Positions 37,553 through 48,644 of a DNA stretch of 64,000 nt are shown here, piece after piece. Origin of the DNA: Candidatus Symbiopectobacterium sp. NZEC151 (GTDB lineage: Bacteria > Pseudomonadota > Gammaproteobacteria > Enterobacterales > Enterobacteriaceae); NCBI RefSeq assembly GCF_025962655.1, contig NZ_JAGFPE010000005.1, positions 248,001 through 312,000 on the forward strand, in the 5' to 3' direction. The position numbers and the translations under genes are program-made. Numbering within the stretch: the stretch's first letter is position 1; the number at the start of each line of letters is the position of its first letter. Under the pieces are notes generated by a model. The model ran no database searches, was not told where the DNA came from, and was given only the letters and a program-made list of their open reading frames with translations.

Positions 37553-37861
37553 TTAGCGGTACAGCACGGCGCGTGATGTCCACATGTTGGTCAATGCGTG
37601 CTCTTGCTTCAACGTGATGGTGTAATAGCGTGCGCCGTAAGCGTCCGCTTTTTGTTGAATGGCGCGATCGGCGTCGTCGGTACTGCCTCGCACGGTAACC
37701 GATATCGAACCCATTTTCTCTAAGGTGCCGGTTTGGGCATAGACGATAAGCTGCGCATGCGGTGTTGGCGGTGGCAGCGGCATGGGTTTGCCTTGAAAAG
37801 CGCTACAGGCGTACAGTAGCGTCGTGAGGGAAAGGGCGGTTAACCGCTTGAGCGCAGTCAT
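37553..37861 (-). CDS. bsmA: BsmA-like outer-membrane lipoprotein (DUF1471)
   Basis: A 102-residue small lipoprotein. The lipobox LLYACS puts the lipidated Cys at residue 19, and the DUF1471 (YhcN/BhsA) fold follows: LEKMGSISVTVRGSTDDADRAIQQKADAYGARYYTITL. In E. coli BsmA (YjfO) lies downstream of rlmB and affects biofilm formation and peroxide or acid stress tolerance. It is convergent with rlmB here. The symbol rests on position and similarity of the DUF1471 part; other family members are alternatives. Confidence 0.82.
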   Translation of the reverse strand: MTALKRLTALSLTTLLYACSAFQGKPMPLPPPTPHAQLIVYAQTGTLEKMGSISVTVRGSTDDADRAIQQKADAYGARYYTITLKQEHALTNMWTSRAVLYR

Positions 37862-37960
37862 AAGTTCCTTGCAACAATAAAAAAGGGCGCATGATGTTGC
37901 GCAGTGTAGCGCGGCGTGCCCTGAGTGAACAGGGGCGTTAAGCCCCTTTATGGTGACGCG

Positions 37961-38347
37961 TTATTTTACCAGATGAACGGATTTAACGTCGATTTCAACG
38001 CTATTCCAGTCTTTATCCACTTCGCCTTCAATGCGGATTTTGTCGTTGGGTGTGACCGTTTGCCCTGCCCAGCGCTTGTCATCGATATCAACATGGACGG
38101 TGCCAGAGCTGTCGCGGAACTCGTACAGTTCATGACCTAACTGCCGTACCAGATGACCTTCCAATACCACCCAGGCATCGTCCCTGAGTGTTTTAGCCTG
38201 TTCTACGGTGGTCAAACCGGGCACCGGGCCCTTAAATCCTCCCGAGGTAGCGCCTGCGCTGTTCGGCGCGACAAATCCCCCTTGTTGCGCCATCGCACCA
38301 ACAGAAACCGCACCCAATAACAGGGCGATAAACGTTCTCTTCATCAT
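37961..38347 (-). CDS. YgiW/YdeI-family periplasmic OB-fold protein
   Basis: A 128-residue exported protein with signal peptide MMKRTFIALLLGAVSVGAMA and a BOF (bacterial OB-fold) domain: VEQAKTLRDDAWVVLEGHLVRQLGHELYEFRDSSGTVHVDIDDKRWAGQTVTPNDKIRIEGEVDKDWNSVEIDVKSV. YgiW-type proteins are induced by stress and respond to peroxide and antimicrobial peptides. AAGGA is four or seven bases ahead of the two adjacent ATG codons, so the start may be 38347 or 38344. A stem GGGGC/GCCCC at 37931-37947 lies downstream and may terminate it. Confidence 0.88.
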   Translation of the reverse strand: MMKRTFIALLLGAVSVGAMAQQGGFVAPNSAGATSGGFKGPVPGLTTVEQAKTLRDDAWVVLEGHLVRQLGHELYEFRDSSGTVHVDIDDKRWAGQTVTPNDKIRIEGEVDKDWNSVEIDVKSVHLVK

Positions 38348-38555
38348 GATGTCCTTAAGGGTTATGGCCTGAGGTAAATTGTGGACGGTTATGCTCTTAT
38401 TCTCAAGAAATGAAACGCTTTATCCTGTCTGTTGCCGGTTTTGTTGTGTCTTATAGCAAGGGTGTTTTCTGTAACATGCTGTTTATTATTTGATTTATCA
38501 TCCCGCCTTTTTTTCACTCTCTCTTTTGGCGTTTACTTGAGAAAGGTATCTTGTC

Positions 38556-41500
38556 ATGACGTTGTTACTTCCTGTTTCGGGCTCGTCTTGCAGCCCGATG
38601 TGTTCTGTAATGTCACCGTCAGCGTGTAAAACCCCACATAAAACGGTCCATGGCGATCTCAAACCGTTACGGCACAAGCTACGTGCGGTTTCGGCTTCCC
38701 CACTGACGCTGATGTCCAGCGCTGAAACCTGTTGCACCGCACCCAAACCCGACAATAAGAGGGGGAACAAAGCGACGTCGCGCGTTAAAAAGACGCTGCT
38801 ATTGGGCGGATTATTGCTGCTGGGCGGCATGGCGTGGCGTGGGGGAACGGCGGGGATCGGCATGCTCCGTTCACGATACCAGGATGAACCGGGGATGATC
38901 CCTCACGGTTTTTATCCTGGCAATGAGAGCGTGGCTGCGTTTTATCCCTATTTGCCGCCCTCTGGACATGCCGTTAGCGTGCCGGACCGTTTACCGCTAG
39001 CGCCAGAGGCAAGGGAACGCGCCAGCGCACCTGCTAAGGTGGAGAACGGGACGGATGCGCATCGGCATCTCGAGGTGCTATCAGACACAGAGCATGCTGC
39101 GCTGGCAGCGTATTTGCGGCAGTTTATGACCCTGGGAGGATGGCACCCGGATAAGGGGGCACGATTCCAGCGCGGTACGGAGAACCTACCTTCACCGGCT
39201 TCACGTTTTAGCCAGATGTACGACCGCGCTAAATTACCGGCAGCCGATAAGCCCCATATCATTGCGACATTGAGCGATGAATTTTTGCGTTTTCCGCCGC
39301 AAGAGATAAAAGCACGAGAGCCTGCGTACGCCTGGATGGTTCTCGATATGTTATTGCTGGGGTTGGGAGAGAAAGAGACGCCGTTTCGCCTCAGCTATCA
39401 AAAGCTGGGACGCGCCTCCCGGCGGCGGCTGACGAAATTCAGTCATATCCGCTACGTCAAACAGTATCTGGATGAAACGCCCCCGCATTTTGCACCGCGC
39501 CGCAAGACTGCCTTAGCGCAACAATTGATGAAAAAATATGCGTCAGTGTCGCGCCAGCATGCTATTCAGCACTCCGCTTACTGGCAGGCAAATGCGGCCG
39601 GTCTGAACCCGGTGATAACGGGCATCTATGATAAATACTATGCGCAACTGGCGGAGCATTTCCCACCTCCGGCGTTAAATCAATCTCATGACGTGATGCT
39701 TGGCCGCCGGATGCTCAACGGGCAGAGGCTCTACCTGCCCGTGCAGTTTACCACCAAAGAAATCTATCTGGGCGTTCACGCGCGCGAAGCCCTTGCCATG
39801 GGCGATCCCTCATTTTACTTCCCGCCCAACATCGACCACTTTGTACATCTGGTCAGTGTGGAGAAACCCAATATTGCAGATCGTATTTCCACTGAACTTG
39901 GCGCGTTGCTCAGTGAACTGAAGGTCAATGTAAAATTTCAGCGCTTGTTTGAGGCAACGCTCGATTTTCGCGCTATTGGTATTGTGATCCATGCGCTTGA
40001 AACGCTTCCTTCATCGGATATTCCCCCTGCCATTCGCTATTTCCTTGACGGGAAACTCAACCCACAACTGGTGACCATGAAGAATAACGTTGTCCCGCAT
40101 CTTCTCGCCCTGTCTACGGTGCTTGATTCGCGCGTGGTGTATATTTCTCTAGCCCATTCAGAGGTGAAAATCGCCGATCGTTATGCGTTTGATGCTGAAT
40201 GTGAAGCGTTCATCCGTAAGCATCTTTCGGTCTTTGATGAACAACGTCTGACCGCGGGGGAATTAAAACCCACGCTGATGTGTAATCCGGATATTTACCG
40301 GGGTATGGCATTGCCTGACTATTGCCTGCGACCCGCGTTGCAGTTGGAATATCGACCGCATTATCAGCATCAGCTTTATCAGGCGCTGGTGGATCAGTTA
40401 GCCAAGAACATTGATGCGGTGGTGTATACCCCTGATGAGTTTAGCCGCGATAAGCAGCTGATGTTTTACAAGCGGGTGTTGGCGACCACGGGCACTATTG
40501 CAGGCATACTGCTGATGGCCGTGACCGGGCCTGCGGGCGCTGCGGTTTGGGCGACCGTTGGGCTTTCCTCTGGTATCGGTGAAATTGCCGTCAATCTGCA
40601 TCAGGCAGCCAGTACTGATAACGGCGTAGTGTATAAAAATGCGCTCTGCGAAGCCCAGATCGGCGCGTGGTTTCTGGCTTTCGGCACCCTGAGCGATGTC
40701 ATCGGTGTCGGTCGTTTGAGTGTCAAACAAATACAGGCGCGCCAGGCGATGGCCTTTGCGGGCAAGCGTAAACCGCTGGTGCGTACATCTGCCCGAATAA
40801 AAGGCAACAAAATCAGGGGGGAGCGGCGCCACGGCGGCAAGCGGCTGTATAAAAACAGCCCCGATTTTACCTCCATCAATATACGCAACGCGCGCGACAT
40901 TGGCACCGTCGGGTATCGCACTCTGGCGGATAACCATTATGTGCAGTTTTTTACCAGAAACCCCAAAGGGGCCAGGCAACAAGGGAGCAAAACCCTGGTG
41001 ATTTCCGCCCATGGCGGATACGTCGATAGCGATATGACTCAGCCCAGCATTATGCTTCCCTCGGATATCACGTTGAAGATGCTCTCTCCGCATGGCACCT
41101 TTCTTGAGGATCCCGGTCTGGATGCCGTTATGAATGACGAGGCCGGTTTCCGGGCATTTTTAACGGTCAGAGGGAAAAAGCAGGAGACGCATTTTATCCC
41201 CCAGCACCACGATGAGTGGCGCTATGCCGACGATTATCAGCCTCACAGGGCAAAGAACAGCATGGGACGCTCGGAGGGGTTGCAAAATTATCGCCATTTC
41301 CATTATGAAGGTGACACAAAATGGAAGATCGGTCAGGCGTTGGTGAAAAATCGGCGACTGGCAGCGGAACACAAGGCCACGTTAAGCGATGTGCTGATCG
41401 TGAACACCGGGATCAAACTTGAAGTTGATACCGATCCGCTGTTGGCAAGCGTTCAGCGCGTAATTGATCTCGACCGGGAAGGGCAACTGCGCAATATGAA

Positions 41501-41741
41501 AGGAGAGCGCTATAACACGCTGGTGTTCTCCCATTGCCGCTGTAATTTTGCACTGCCTGAGGAACAGATATCGACGTACCGGTTGACGTATCCGCGACCG
41601 CCGAGCCTGACTGAGGGGCAGAGCCTGGTCAGGGTAACACGCACAACCTTGACGCGCGAACACGCGGGTCTGCCCTTCACGCGTAATGATACCGATCTGG
41701 GCGACGCCGCGTTATCGTTTAGCACATTACCTGTCGTGTAA
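38556..41741 (+). CDS. Large toxin-like protein with C-terminal His/Cys (Stv-like) domain
   Basis: A 1061-residue orphan. A basic N-terminus rich in Ser/Cys leads to a hydrophobic segment at about 78-97 (TLLLGGLLLLGGMAW). A long soluble region follows, then a glycine/alanine-rich hydrophobic segment at about 642-680 (TIAGILLMAVTGPAGAAVWATVGLSSGIGEIAVNLHQA), like the membrane-inserting segments of large Pseudomonas and MCF-type toxins. The C-terminal domain has LVISAHGGY (His819) and TLVFSHCRC (His993/Cys994), a His-Cys layout as in clan CD peptidases and in domains annotated as the Stv putative adhesin. No immunity gene or secretion operon adjoins it. Family placement is from memory of such domains; function is open. 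Confidence 0.6.
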   Translation: MTLLLPVSGSSCSPMCSVMSPSACKTPHKTVHGDLKPLRHKLRAVSASPLTLMSSAETCCTAPKPDNKRGNKATSRVKKTLLLGGLLLLGGMAWRGGTAGIGMLRSRYQDEPGMIPHGFYPGNESVAAFYPYLPPSGHAVSVPDRLPLAPEARERASAPAKVENGTDAHRHLEVLSDTEHAALAAYLRQFMTLGGWHPDKGARFQRGTENLPSPASRFSQMYDRAKLPAADKPHIIATLSDEFLRFPPQEIKAREPAYAWMVLDMLLLGLGEKETPFRLSYQKLGRASRRRLTKFSHIRYVKQYLDETPPHFAPRRKTALAQQLMKKYASVSRQHAIQHSAYWQANAAGLNPVITGIYDKYYAQLAEHFPPPALNQSHDVMLGRRMLNGQRLYLPVQFTTKEIYLGVHAREALAMGDPSFYFPPNIDHFVHLVSVEKPNIADRISTELGALLSELKVNVKFQRLFEATLDFRAIGIVIHALETLPSSDIPPAIRYFLDGKLNPQLVTMKNNVVPHLLALSTVLDSRVVYISLAHSEVKIADRYAFDAECEAFIRKHLSVFDEQRLTAGELKPTLMCNPDIYRGMALPDYCLRPALQLEYRPHYQHQLYQALVDQLAKNIDAVVYTPDEFSRDKQLMFYKRVLATTGTIAGILLMAVTGPAGAAVWATVGLSSGIGEIAVNLHQAASTDNGVVYKNALCEAQIGAWFLAFGTLSDVIGVGRLSVKQIQARQAMAFAGKRKPLVRTSARIKGNKIRGERRHGGKRLYKNSPDFTSINIRNARDIGTVGYRTLADNHYVQFFTRNPKGARQQGSKTLVISAHGGYVDSDMTQPSIMLPSDITLKMLSPHGTFLEDPGLDAVMNDEAGFRAFLTVRGKKQETHFIPQHHDEWRYADDYQPHRAKNSMGRSEGLQNYRHFHYEGDTKWKIGQALVKNRRLAAEHKATLSDVLIVNTGIKLEVDTDPLLASVQRVIDLDREGQLRNMKGERYNTLVFSHCRCNFALPEEQISTYRLTYPRPPSLTEGQSLVRVTRTTLTREHAGLPFTRNDTDLGDAALSFSTLPVV

Positions 41742-41749
41742 ACACCACC

Positions 41750-41780
41750 GGCCTCACGCTGCCTGAACGCAGCGGAGGCC
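41750..41780. terminator. Bidirectional hairpin between convergent genes
   Basis: GGCCTC-AC-GCTGC (41750-41762) pairs with GCAGC-G-GAGGCC (41769-41780) across a six-base loop, with a small internal bulge. It lies between the convergent toxin-like gene and chemoreceptor gene and could serve both. Confidence 0.5.
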
Positions 41781-41796
41781 AGGATGATGCCTGCGG

Positions 41797-43773
41797 TTAG
41801 CGTAACTGCGTCAGCGAATGGGTGGCCTCGTTAATCTGAAACACGCTAACCAGTTCGGTAAGATGATGGCCTTTCTGGCGCAATCCTTGTGCGGTGTATT
41901 CCGAATTACTCACCAACTCAGTGCTTTTCTGCGTCGCCTGACCAATCTGCACCACGGCGATATTGACCTGTTCGATGCCGGTTGATTGCTCGCGTGAGGC
42001 GGTGTCAATTTCATTGATGATGGTGCTGAGCTGATGAATACGTTGCAGCAAATCGTCCATCGCCGACTGGGTTTTGGCGGAGATACGGTAGCCCGCTTCA
42101 ATTTTTTCCAGCGATTCGTTAATCAGCGTTTCAATTTCCTTGACCGCGGTTGCGCTGCGCTGTGCCAGTGCGCGCACTTCGGCGGCAACCACGGCGAAAC
42201 CTTTACCGTGTTCCCCGGCGCGAGCCGCTTCTACCGCCGCGTTCAGTGCCAGAATATTGGTCTGAAACGCGATGGACTCGATCACCGAGGTGATGTCGGA
42301 AATGCGTTGCGATGAATCCTTGATGTCGCTCATGGTCGAGACGCTGTCGCTCACGCGCTCGCTGCCGTGCTGTGCGGCGTTTGCGCTCTCTTCCGCCAAC
42401 TGGCGCACGCTGGAAACGTTGTCCGCATTCTGCCTCACCGTCGCTGAAATTTGCTCCATGCTGGCAGAGGTTTCCTCCACGCTGCTGGCCTGGCGGCTGA
42501 TCTGCTCGCTGATGTTTTCACTATCCTGCGCCAGCGCATCGGTACTGGCGCTGATCTCTTCTGCGGAGGCACGCACCTGTGCGACGATGCGCGTCAGTCC
42601 TTGTCCGATGCCGTTAATGGCACCGATCAAGCGGCCCACTTCATCATTGCGTTGCGTGGTCAGCGTGGCTTGCAGGTTCCCGGCAGAGAACTGTTCCGCC
42701 ACTTTCACCACGTCTTCCAGCGGTCGGCTGAGCCATTGGCGCGTCAGTAACATAAAGAACACGGCGAATATCAGCGTCAATAAGGCACCGCCTGCCAGAA
42801 ACAGATTGCGCGTGTGAGTGATGTTAGCCAGCAGGCTGCTTTTGCTCAGCGTACCGACGATCACCCATCCCCACTGCGGCACTGCCTGAAACACCATCAC
42901 TTGTTCCTGTTCGTTCGGCGACACGCTGTTATCTCGGTACTCCAGCGTACCGTCATGGGCGCCCAGAATGCGGTTCAGTGTGCCTTCAGACCAATCAGGA
43001 CGCTGGTTAGCGCGCGTTGCGTGGTAGAGGTAATTACCAAGTTCGTTGCCTTTTTTCGCATTAATCACGAAGAAATGGCCATCTTCACCGATGCGCTTTT
43101 CCAAAATGCGTTGCTGCATCAGCGTGAATTCACGGGTGATATCGATGCCGACAAACTGGATACCGATAATCTGGCCTGACGTATCCTTGATAGGGGTGTA
43201 TTGGGTGATGTACTGCTTGCCGAACAGCGGAGCCAGTCCGCTATAGGTTCCACCCTTCATAATGCTGGCGTAGGCGGCACTTTCTCTGTCGAGTCGGGTG
43301 CCGATGGCGCGGGTGCCATCCTCTTTTTTCAATGAGGTTGTGGTGCGCACAAAGTCATCACCATCACGCACAAACAGCGTTGAAATGGCGCCGGTGCGGC
43401 TGAGAAAATCATCCACGATGGCAGTATTCGCGTTCAACTGTGTGTCACCCGCTTTCAGCGTGGGCTGTGAACCCTCGCCGAACGGCACCCGTTGTGTGGT
43501 ATCAATGCTGTATTGGGTAGGGAGGAAGCTGGCGAACAGCGTACTGTAGTTGCCCACTTCCGCTTGTAACCCGGCATCGTACATAGTGATCATGTCTGTT
43601 ACACCGGTCACCTGGCTTTGCATATCGTGCAGCGTCAGCGCTTTTAACTGATCGCCCGCAGAACGCGTCAGTGACAGTGTGAAAACCAAAAACAGCACGG
43701 CCACACTCAGCGAGGCGATCGCTGAGAGCTTGATGCCTAAACCCCAGTGTCGAAAAGAAGAAAATTGCAGCAT
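41797..43773 (-). CDS. Methyl-accepting chemotaxis protein with Cache domain
   Basis: A 658-residue chemoreceptor. A membrane segment near residues 11-32 leads to a large periplasmic Cache-type sensor of about 270 residues ([63 protein letters not shown], and [14 protein letters not shown]), apparently of the Cache3/Cache2 fusion type. A second membrane segment, HAMP and the signalling hairpin ([45 protein letters not shown]) follow. It ends THSLTQLR, without an NWETF-like tail, so it probably depends on other receptors for adaptation. AAGAGA precedes the ATG. Ligand unknown. Confidence 0.94.
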   Translation of the reverse strand: MLQFSSFRHWGLGIKLSAIASLSVAVLFLVFTLSLTRSAGDQLKALTLHDMQSQVTGVTDMITMYDAGLQAEVGNYSTLFASFLPTQYSIDTTQRVPFGEGSQPTLKAGDTQLNANTAIVDDFLSRTGAISTLFVRDGDDFVRTTTSLKKEDGTRAIGTRLDRESAAYASIMKGGTYSGLAPLFGKQYITQYTPIKDTSGQIIGIQFVGIDITREFTLMQQRILEKRIGEDGHFFVINAKKGNELGNYLYHATRANQRPDWSEGTLNRILGAHDGTLEYRDNSVSPNEQEQVMVFQAVPQWGWVIVGTLSKSSLLANITHTRNLFLAGGALLTLIFAVFFMLLTRQWLSRPLEDVVKVAEQFSAGNLQATLTTQRNDEVGRLIGAINGIGQGLTRIVAQVRASAEEISASTDALAQDSENISEQISRQASSVEETSASMEQISATVRQNADNVSSVRQLAEESANAAQHGSERVSDSVSTMSDIKDSSQRISDITSVIESIAFQTNILALNAAVEAARAGEHGKGFAVVAAEVRALAQRSATAVKEIETLINESLEKIEAGYRISAKTQSAMDDLLQRIHQLSTIINEIDTASREQSTGIEQVNIAVVQIGQATQKSTELVSNSEYTAQGLRQKGHHLTELVSVFQINEATHSLTQLR

Positions 43774-44038
43774 GCTATGTCTCTTTTATTAGTGCAATCC
43801 GTGCTGGAAAATGACCCATGATGTTGTCAACCGCCGGACCGCCAAGCGCCAGCAGTTAACGCCAGTAACGGCAGAGTAAGTAAATAATTCATCTGATTTG
43901 TGTAACTTTACATTGCAGTCTTGGTTATAAATCATTGCGAATTTGTATTTAAAAAAAATTTATTTTTGGTGATAGGGTGTTAGGCAACCCGAGTTTATGC
44001 TTAACGATGTGCGGAAAGAAAAAAGAGAGAGAACCCAC

Positions 44039-44818
44039 ATGGTAGAAATTTCGCCAGATACGCTGAACGGGATTAATGTCTTGCATGCAACCCCTAGCGG
44101 TAAGCAGGAGTATCCGTTACCGACGATATTCTTTTTTCATGGCTATACCTCGTCCAAGGAAGTATACGCCTATTTTGGCTATGCGTTAGCACAAGTGGGG
44201 TTTCGTGTTATTTTGCCTGACGCGGCGATGCACGGTGCGCGTTATGATGGCGATGAGGCCCGCCGTTTACGCCATTTCTGGGATATTCTGCAGTTTAACG
44301 TGCAGGAATTGCCGGGGTTGGTGGATGCCGCGCGCCAACGCGGATGGATTGCGGATGAGAAAATCGGCGTCGCGGGCGCATCGCTCGGTGGCATGACCGC
44401 GTTGGCCAGCATGGCACGCTATCCGTGGATTTCAGCCGTCGCGGCGTTTATGGGGTCCGGGTATTTTTCTGCGCTGTCGCGCTCGCTTTTCCCTCCGGTT
44501 CCCGTTGGGAGTCCGGGGTCTGACGATCTGTTGCGCCAGTTGGCGCAAACGCTGGTCAATTATGATGTCACCGATCGGCTGTCTGCGTTGGCAAATCGCC
44601 CGTTATTGCTGTGGCATGGCGATGCGGATGATGTGGTGCCCGCCGCCGATAGCGCGCGCTTGTATGAGGCACTGAAAGCGGATAATCAGCATCATAACGT
44701 CACCTACCTGACTGAACGTGACGTGGGGCACCGTATCACTCCGGTGGCGCTGACGGCGGGCAGCCGCTTCTTTACCCGGCATTTTGCCTCCGTGCCGCTG
44801 CCTGACGTATCCCATTGA
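44039..44818 (+). CDS. yjfP: YjfP-like alpha/beta hydrolase (esterase)
   Basis: A 259-residue alpha/beta hydrolase matching E. coli YjfP, a carboxylesterase with activity on short acyl esters in vitro. The oxyanion region is IFFFHGYTSSKEVYAYFGYAL, the nucleophile Ser is in GVAGASLGGMTAL, the acid lies in LLLWHGDADDVVP and the catalytic His in RDVGHRITP. The ATG at 44039 gives the family length and follows AGAGAG; an in-frame ATG at 43997 adds 14 residues. In E. coli yjfP also lies between rlmB/bsmA and rpsF, so this is a conserved location. Its stop is 13 bp from the convergent sucrose hydrolase gene. Confidence 0.92.
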   Translation: MVEISPDTLNGINVLHATPSGKQEYPLPTIFFFHGYTSSKEVYAYFGYALAQVGFRVILPDAAMHGARYDGDEARRLRHFWDILQFNVQELPGLVDAARQRGWIADEKIGVAGASLGGMTALASMARYPWISAVAAFMGSGYFSALSRSLFPPVPVGSPGSDDLLRQLAQTLVNYDVTDRLSALANRPLLLWHGDADDVVPAADSARLYEALKADNQHHNVTYLTERDVGHRITPVALTAGSRFFTRHFASVPLPDVSH

Positions 44819-44831
44819 TGCAGTTTGGTTA

Positions 44832-46307
44832 TTATTCAGGGTAGATGGATGCCATCTGCCAGTGGTTGAAGGCCAGGCAGTACGCCTCTCCATTTTCGGC
44901 ATAAAGCGCGATACCGCGCCCTTCTGTTGGCGGATAAATGCGGCTGGTGAGACAGGTTTCCCCTTGATTGACAAAGACTTCCACCGAGGAGCGGTCGATA
45001 AAAATCCGCAGATCAAGCGTGTCACCGTCGGGCAGTGCCACACTGCGATAGCCGCCGACGCCCAGCCCCGATTGACTGCGATCCAACACCAAACGACGAG
45101 ACTGGGTATCGACATAAAACCGGGTGATGTAGCGCCGATCGTCGCTAATGGCAATCTCGATGCCGAAGCGCTCCGCCTGGCTTTTTTTAATGTCCCACGT
45201 CAGGTGAATTTCTGCCTGAAGTGCGCTGATCCCCAGCCTGCGCCGCTGGTTATTCAGGGAGAAGGCGGGCAGTGAGTGTGCTTCTCGGCGCAGTGCTTCC
45301 AGTTCCCGCACCGGCACCATTCTGACGCGCCCTTGCGCATCCAGCGTCAGTTCACGTGGTAACGTGAGGCATCCGGCCCAACCGTCGGCCTGGGTTGGCC
45401 TATCGGACTCCCACATATCCATCCAGCCGAACAGCAAGCGGCGTCCATCGGCAGCCACGAAAGATTGTGGCGCATAGAAATCGTGCCCGGCATCCAATTC
45501 CTGAAAATGCTGCTCAAGCGTAAAGGGATGGTCCGGTTGCCAGCGCCCTAGAAGATAGCCGCTCTGAAAGCGATTACGGTAGCGATAGCCTTCAGGCGTC
45601 ATGCCCTGTGGTGAAAACATCAGCAGGTATTTGTCGCCCAGCGGGAAGAAATCCGGGCATTCCCACATATAGCCCAACCAGCGATCGGCTTTAGCCAACA
45701 CCCCTTCCAGACGCCATTGGAATAGCGAGGTGCCGCTGTAGAGCAAGACCTGACCAACATCATTGGCATCACGTGCGCCGACCACCATAAACCAGCGGCC
45801 ATGCTGCTTCCAGACCTTGGGATCGCGGAAATGCATGATTCCGTCGGGCGGGGTGGCAATCACGCCGTGTTTGGTGAAATGGAGGCCATCTTCGCTGGTG
45901 GCAATGCATTGTACCTGGCGGATCGCGCCGTCATTGCCGACACCCTGTAACCATACGTGGCCGGTATAGATGAGCGTAAGAAGGCCATTGTCATTCACGG
46001 CGCAGCCTGAAAAACACCCGTCCCTATCGAACGCATCGCCAGGTGCCAGCGCAATGGGTTGATGCTGCCAGTACACCAAATCGTGGCTGGTCATGTGCCC
46101 CCAATGCATTGGGCCCCCGTGTTCATCATAAGGATGGTGTTGATAAAACACATGATAGAGACCATCACAGTACGCCAGCCCGTTCGGATCGTTCATCCAG
46201 CCCGTGGGTGGGGCGAGATGGAAAGCCGGGTAAAAACGCGCTTTTCGCTGCTTTTCCAGCAGGCGCTGAGCCTTGCTGTCATCGTGAAGCATTTGGTTTT
46301 TTATCAT
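44832..46307 (-). CDS. Sucrose (6-phosphate) hydrolase, GH32, CscA-like
   Basis: A 491-residue intracellular beta-fructofuranosidase. The GH32 signatures are all present: nucleophile Asp in PTGWMNDPNGL, MHFRDPKVW, and the acid/base Glu in MWECPDFF; a C-terminal beta-sandwich follows with LRIFIDRSSVEVFVNQGE. Overall similarity is closest to E. coli CscA, including HPYDEHGGPMHWGHMTSHDLVYWQHQPIALAPGD. ATG 46307 has AGGTG seven bases ahead; a GTG nine bases further upstream is less likely. No sucrose transporter or repressor adjoins it, so uptake depends on genes elsewhere and the substrate (sucrose or sucrose-6-phosphate) cannot be fixed. Confidence 0.92.
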   Translation of the reverse strand: MIKNQMLHDDSKAQRLLEKQRKARFYPAFHLAPPTGWMNDPNGLAYCDGLYHVFYQHHPYDEHGGPMHWGHMTSHDLVYWQHQPIALAPGDAFDRDGCFSGCAVNDNGLLTLIYTGHVWLQGVGNDGAIRQVQCIATSEDGLHFTKHGVIATPPDGIMHFRDPKVWKQHGRWFMVVGARDANDVGQVLLYSGTSLFQWRLEGVLAKADRWLGYMWECPDFFPLGDKYLLMFSPQGMTPEGYRYRNRFQSGYLLGRWQPDHPFTLEQHFQELDAGHDFYAPQSFVAADGRRLLFGWMDMWESDRPTQADGWAGCLTLPRELTLDAQGRVRMVPVRELEALRREAHSLPAFSLNNQRRRLGISALQAEIHLTWDIKKSQAERFGIEIAISDDRRYITRFYVDTQSRRLVLDRSQSGLGVGGYRSVALPDGDTLDLRIFIDRSSVEVFVNQGETCLTSRIYPPTEGRGIALYAENGEAYCLAFNHWQMASIYPE

Positions 46308-46544
46308 GGCATGCACCTGTCATCGTTGCTGAACAACGGTTCCACTGGAGAGAGCCGCCCGGATTGGATGATAAAAATTGTTGACGTTAACACTGAGGCT
46401 GGCAAACGGTCGTATCGGGTAACTGGGAGATATATCACGATTACTGGCGCTAACTCGTTAATAATACGTGATTTGTATTGATTTTTGTAAGTTTGGTTTC
46501 CTAAAAGCGGCGCAGAAGCCATGACGAAACGGCGAGAGAACGTC

Positions 46545-46573
46545 TTGCGCTTATTAACAGGGATAAGTATACT
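46545..46573 (+). promoter_or_regulatory. Sigma-70 promoter of the rpsF operon
   Basis: TTGCGC (46545-46550) and TATACT (46568-46573) are separated by 17 bases, predicting transcription from about 46580, directly before the leader hairpin. The rest of the gap up to the sucrose hydrolase gene (46308-46544) shows nothing recognisable. Confidence 0.7.
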
Positions 46574-46583
46574 GACGCGTCAT

Positions 46584-47065
<482 letters not shown>

Positions 47066-47070
47066 TTGCC

Positions 47071-47623
<553 letters not shown>

Positions 47624-47664
47624 TCGGCCACAGTCCACTAACGAGACTTTGAGAGGATAAGGTA

Positions 47665-48114
47665 ATGCAAGTTATTCTGCTTGATAAAGTAGCAAATCTG
47701 GGCAGCCTGGGTGATCAGGTAAACGTTAAAGCGGGCTATGCTCGTAACTTCCTGGTTCCGCAGGGCAAAGCTGTGCCGGCAACCAAGAAAAACGTTGAGT
47801 TCTTCGAAGCGCGTCGCGCAGAACTGGAAGCCAAACTGGCTGACGTTCTGGCTGCTGCTCAAGCGCGTGCTACGCAACTGACTGAACTGGGTACCGTTAC
47901 CCTCGCGTCCAAAGCGGGCGACGAAGGCAAACTGTTCGGTTCTATCGGTACGCGTGACATCGCTGATGCTGTTACCGCTGCTGGCGTTGCTATCGCAAAA
48001 AGCGAAGTTCGCCTGCCAAACGGTGTACTGCGTACGCTGGGCGACCACGAAGTGAGCTTCCAGGTTCACAGCGATGTGTTCGCTACGCTGAACGTGCTGG
48101 TAGTTGCTGAATAA
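47665..48114 (+). CDS. rplI: 50S ribosomal protein L9
   Basis: The 149-residue L9 protein at the base of the L1 stalk, which helps keep reading frame. The N-terminal domain [40 protein letters not shown] is the family signature, joined by the long helix to the C-terminal domain ([33 protein letters not shown]). A GAGAGGA site precedes the ATG. Last gene of the operon, followed by a strong terminator. Confidence 0.98.
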   Translation: MQVILLDKVANLGSLGDQVNVKAGYARNFLVPQGKAVPATKKNVEFFEARRAELEAKLADVLAAAQARATQLTELGTVTLASKAGDEGKLFGSIGTRDIADAVTAAGVAIAKSEVRLPNGVLRTLGDHEVSFQVHSDVFATLNVLVVAE

Positions 48115-48157
48115 GCAATGCCACTGTGCCTTCGGGCGCTGAGCGTTATGCGTGAAA

Positions 48158-48181
48158 CGCCGACCTTCGGGTCGGCGTTTT
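48158..48181 (+). terminator. Rho-independent terminator of the rpsF operon
   Basis: CGCCGACC-TTCG-GGTCGGCG is a perfect 8-bp stem with a stable UUCG-type tetraloop, flanked by AAA before and TTTT after. It lies 44 bases past the rplI stop. Confidence 0.92.
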
Positions 48182-48260
48182 GCATTTTATGGATTATGGG
48201 TAAGCACAATAAAGGCATTTGGGCGTATGCTAACCCGGTTTATGACGGGAGGTTATCGCT

Positions 48261-48638
48261 ATGTCCGCAGCCGTTGATGTGCCGCGTATTCATTTACAGC
48301 GAGTTTATGATGCGCAATTGCCCTTTGCACACCCCGCGTTTCTGGTGGATAGACTCTGGCCGCGCGGCGTTCGAAAAGAGCGCCTGGAAGGCGCGCAGTG
48401 GCTTAAAGAGGTTGCGCCCAGCACTGCACTGCGTCAGGCATTCCACGCAGCGCCAGACGGGTGGGACGCGTTTGTTGCGCACTATCGTGCCGAACTGGCG
48501 CAGCAAAGCAGTTGGCAGATGATTACGTCGGCGTTAGCCTGCTCGGGTGAAGTCACATTGCTCTATGCCAGCAAAGACCCGCAGCGCAATCATGCGCAGG
48601 TACTGCGGGATTTTCTGCTCGCGCAATGCAATGCCTGA
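48261..48638 (+). CDS. DUF488 family protein (YeaO-like)
   Basis: A 125-residue protein of the DUF488 family. The hallmark FLVDRLWPRGVRKERLEGAQWLKEVAPSTALRQAFHAAPDGWDAFVAHYRAEL is followed by VTLLYASKDPQRNHAQVLRDFLL, which matches the family's conserved end. Its biochemical role is not established. GGGAGG stands seven bases before the ATG. It lies between rplI and ytfB, where E. coli has no such gene. Confidence 0.9.
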   Translation: MSAAVDVPRIHLQRVYDAQLPFAHPAFLVDRLWPRGVRKERLEGAQWLKEVAPSTALRQAFHAAPDGWDAFVAHYRAELAQQSSWQMITSALACSGEVTLLYASKDPQRNHAQVLRDFLLAQCNA

Positions 48639-48644
48639 AGGATC

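Noticed and set aside
48118-48522. 134-codon open frame starting at the rplI stop
   Set aside because: It runs through the rplI terminator and overlaps the DUF488 gene in another frame; the DUF488 frame has the family motif and a strong ribosome site.
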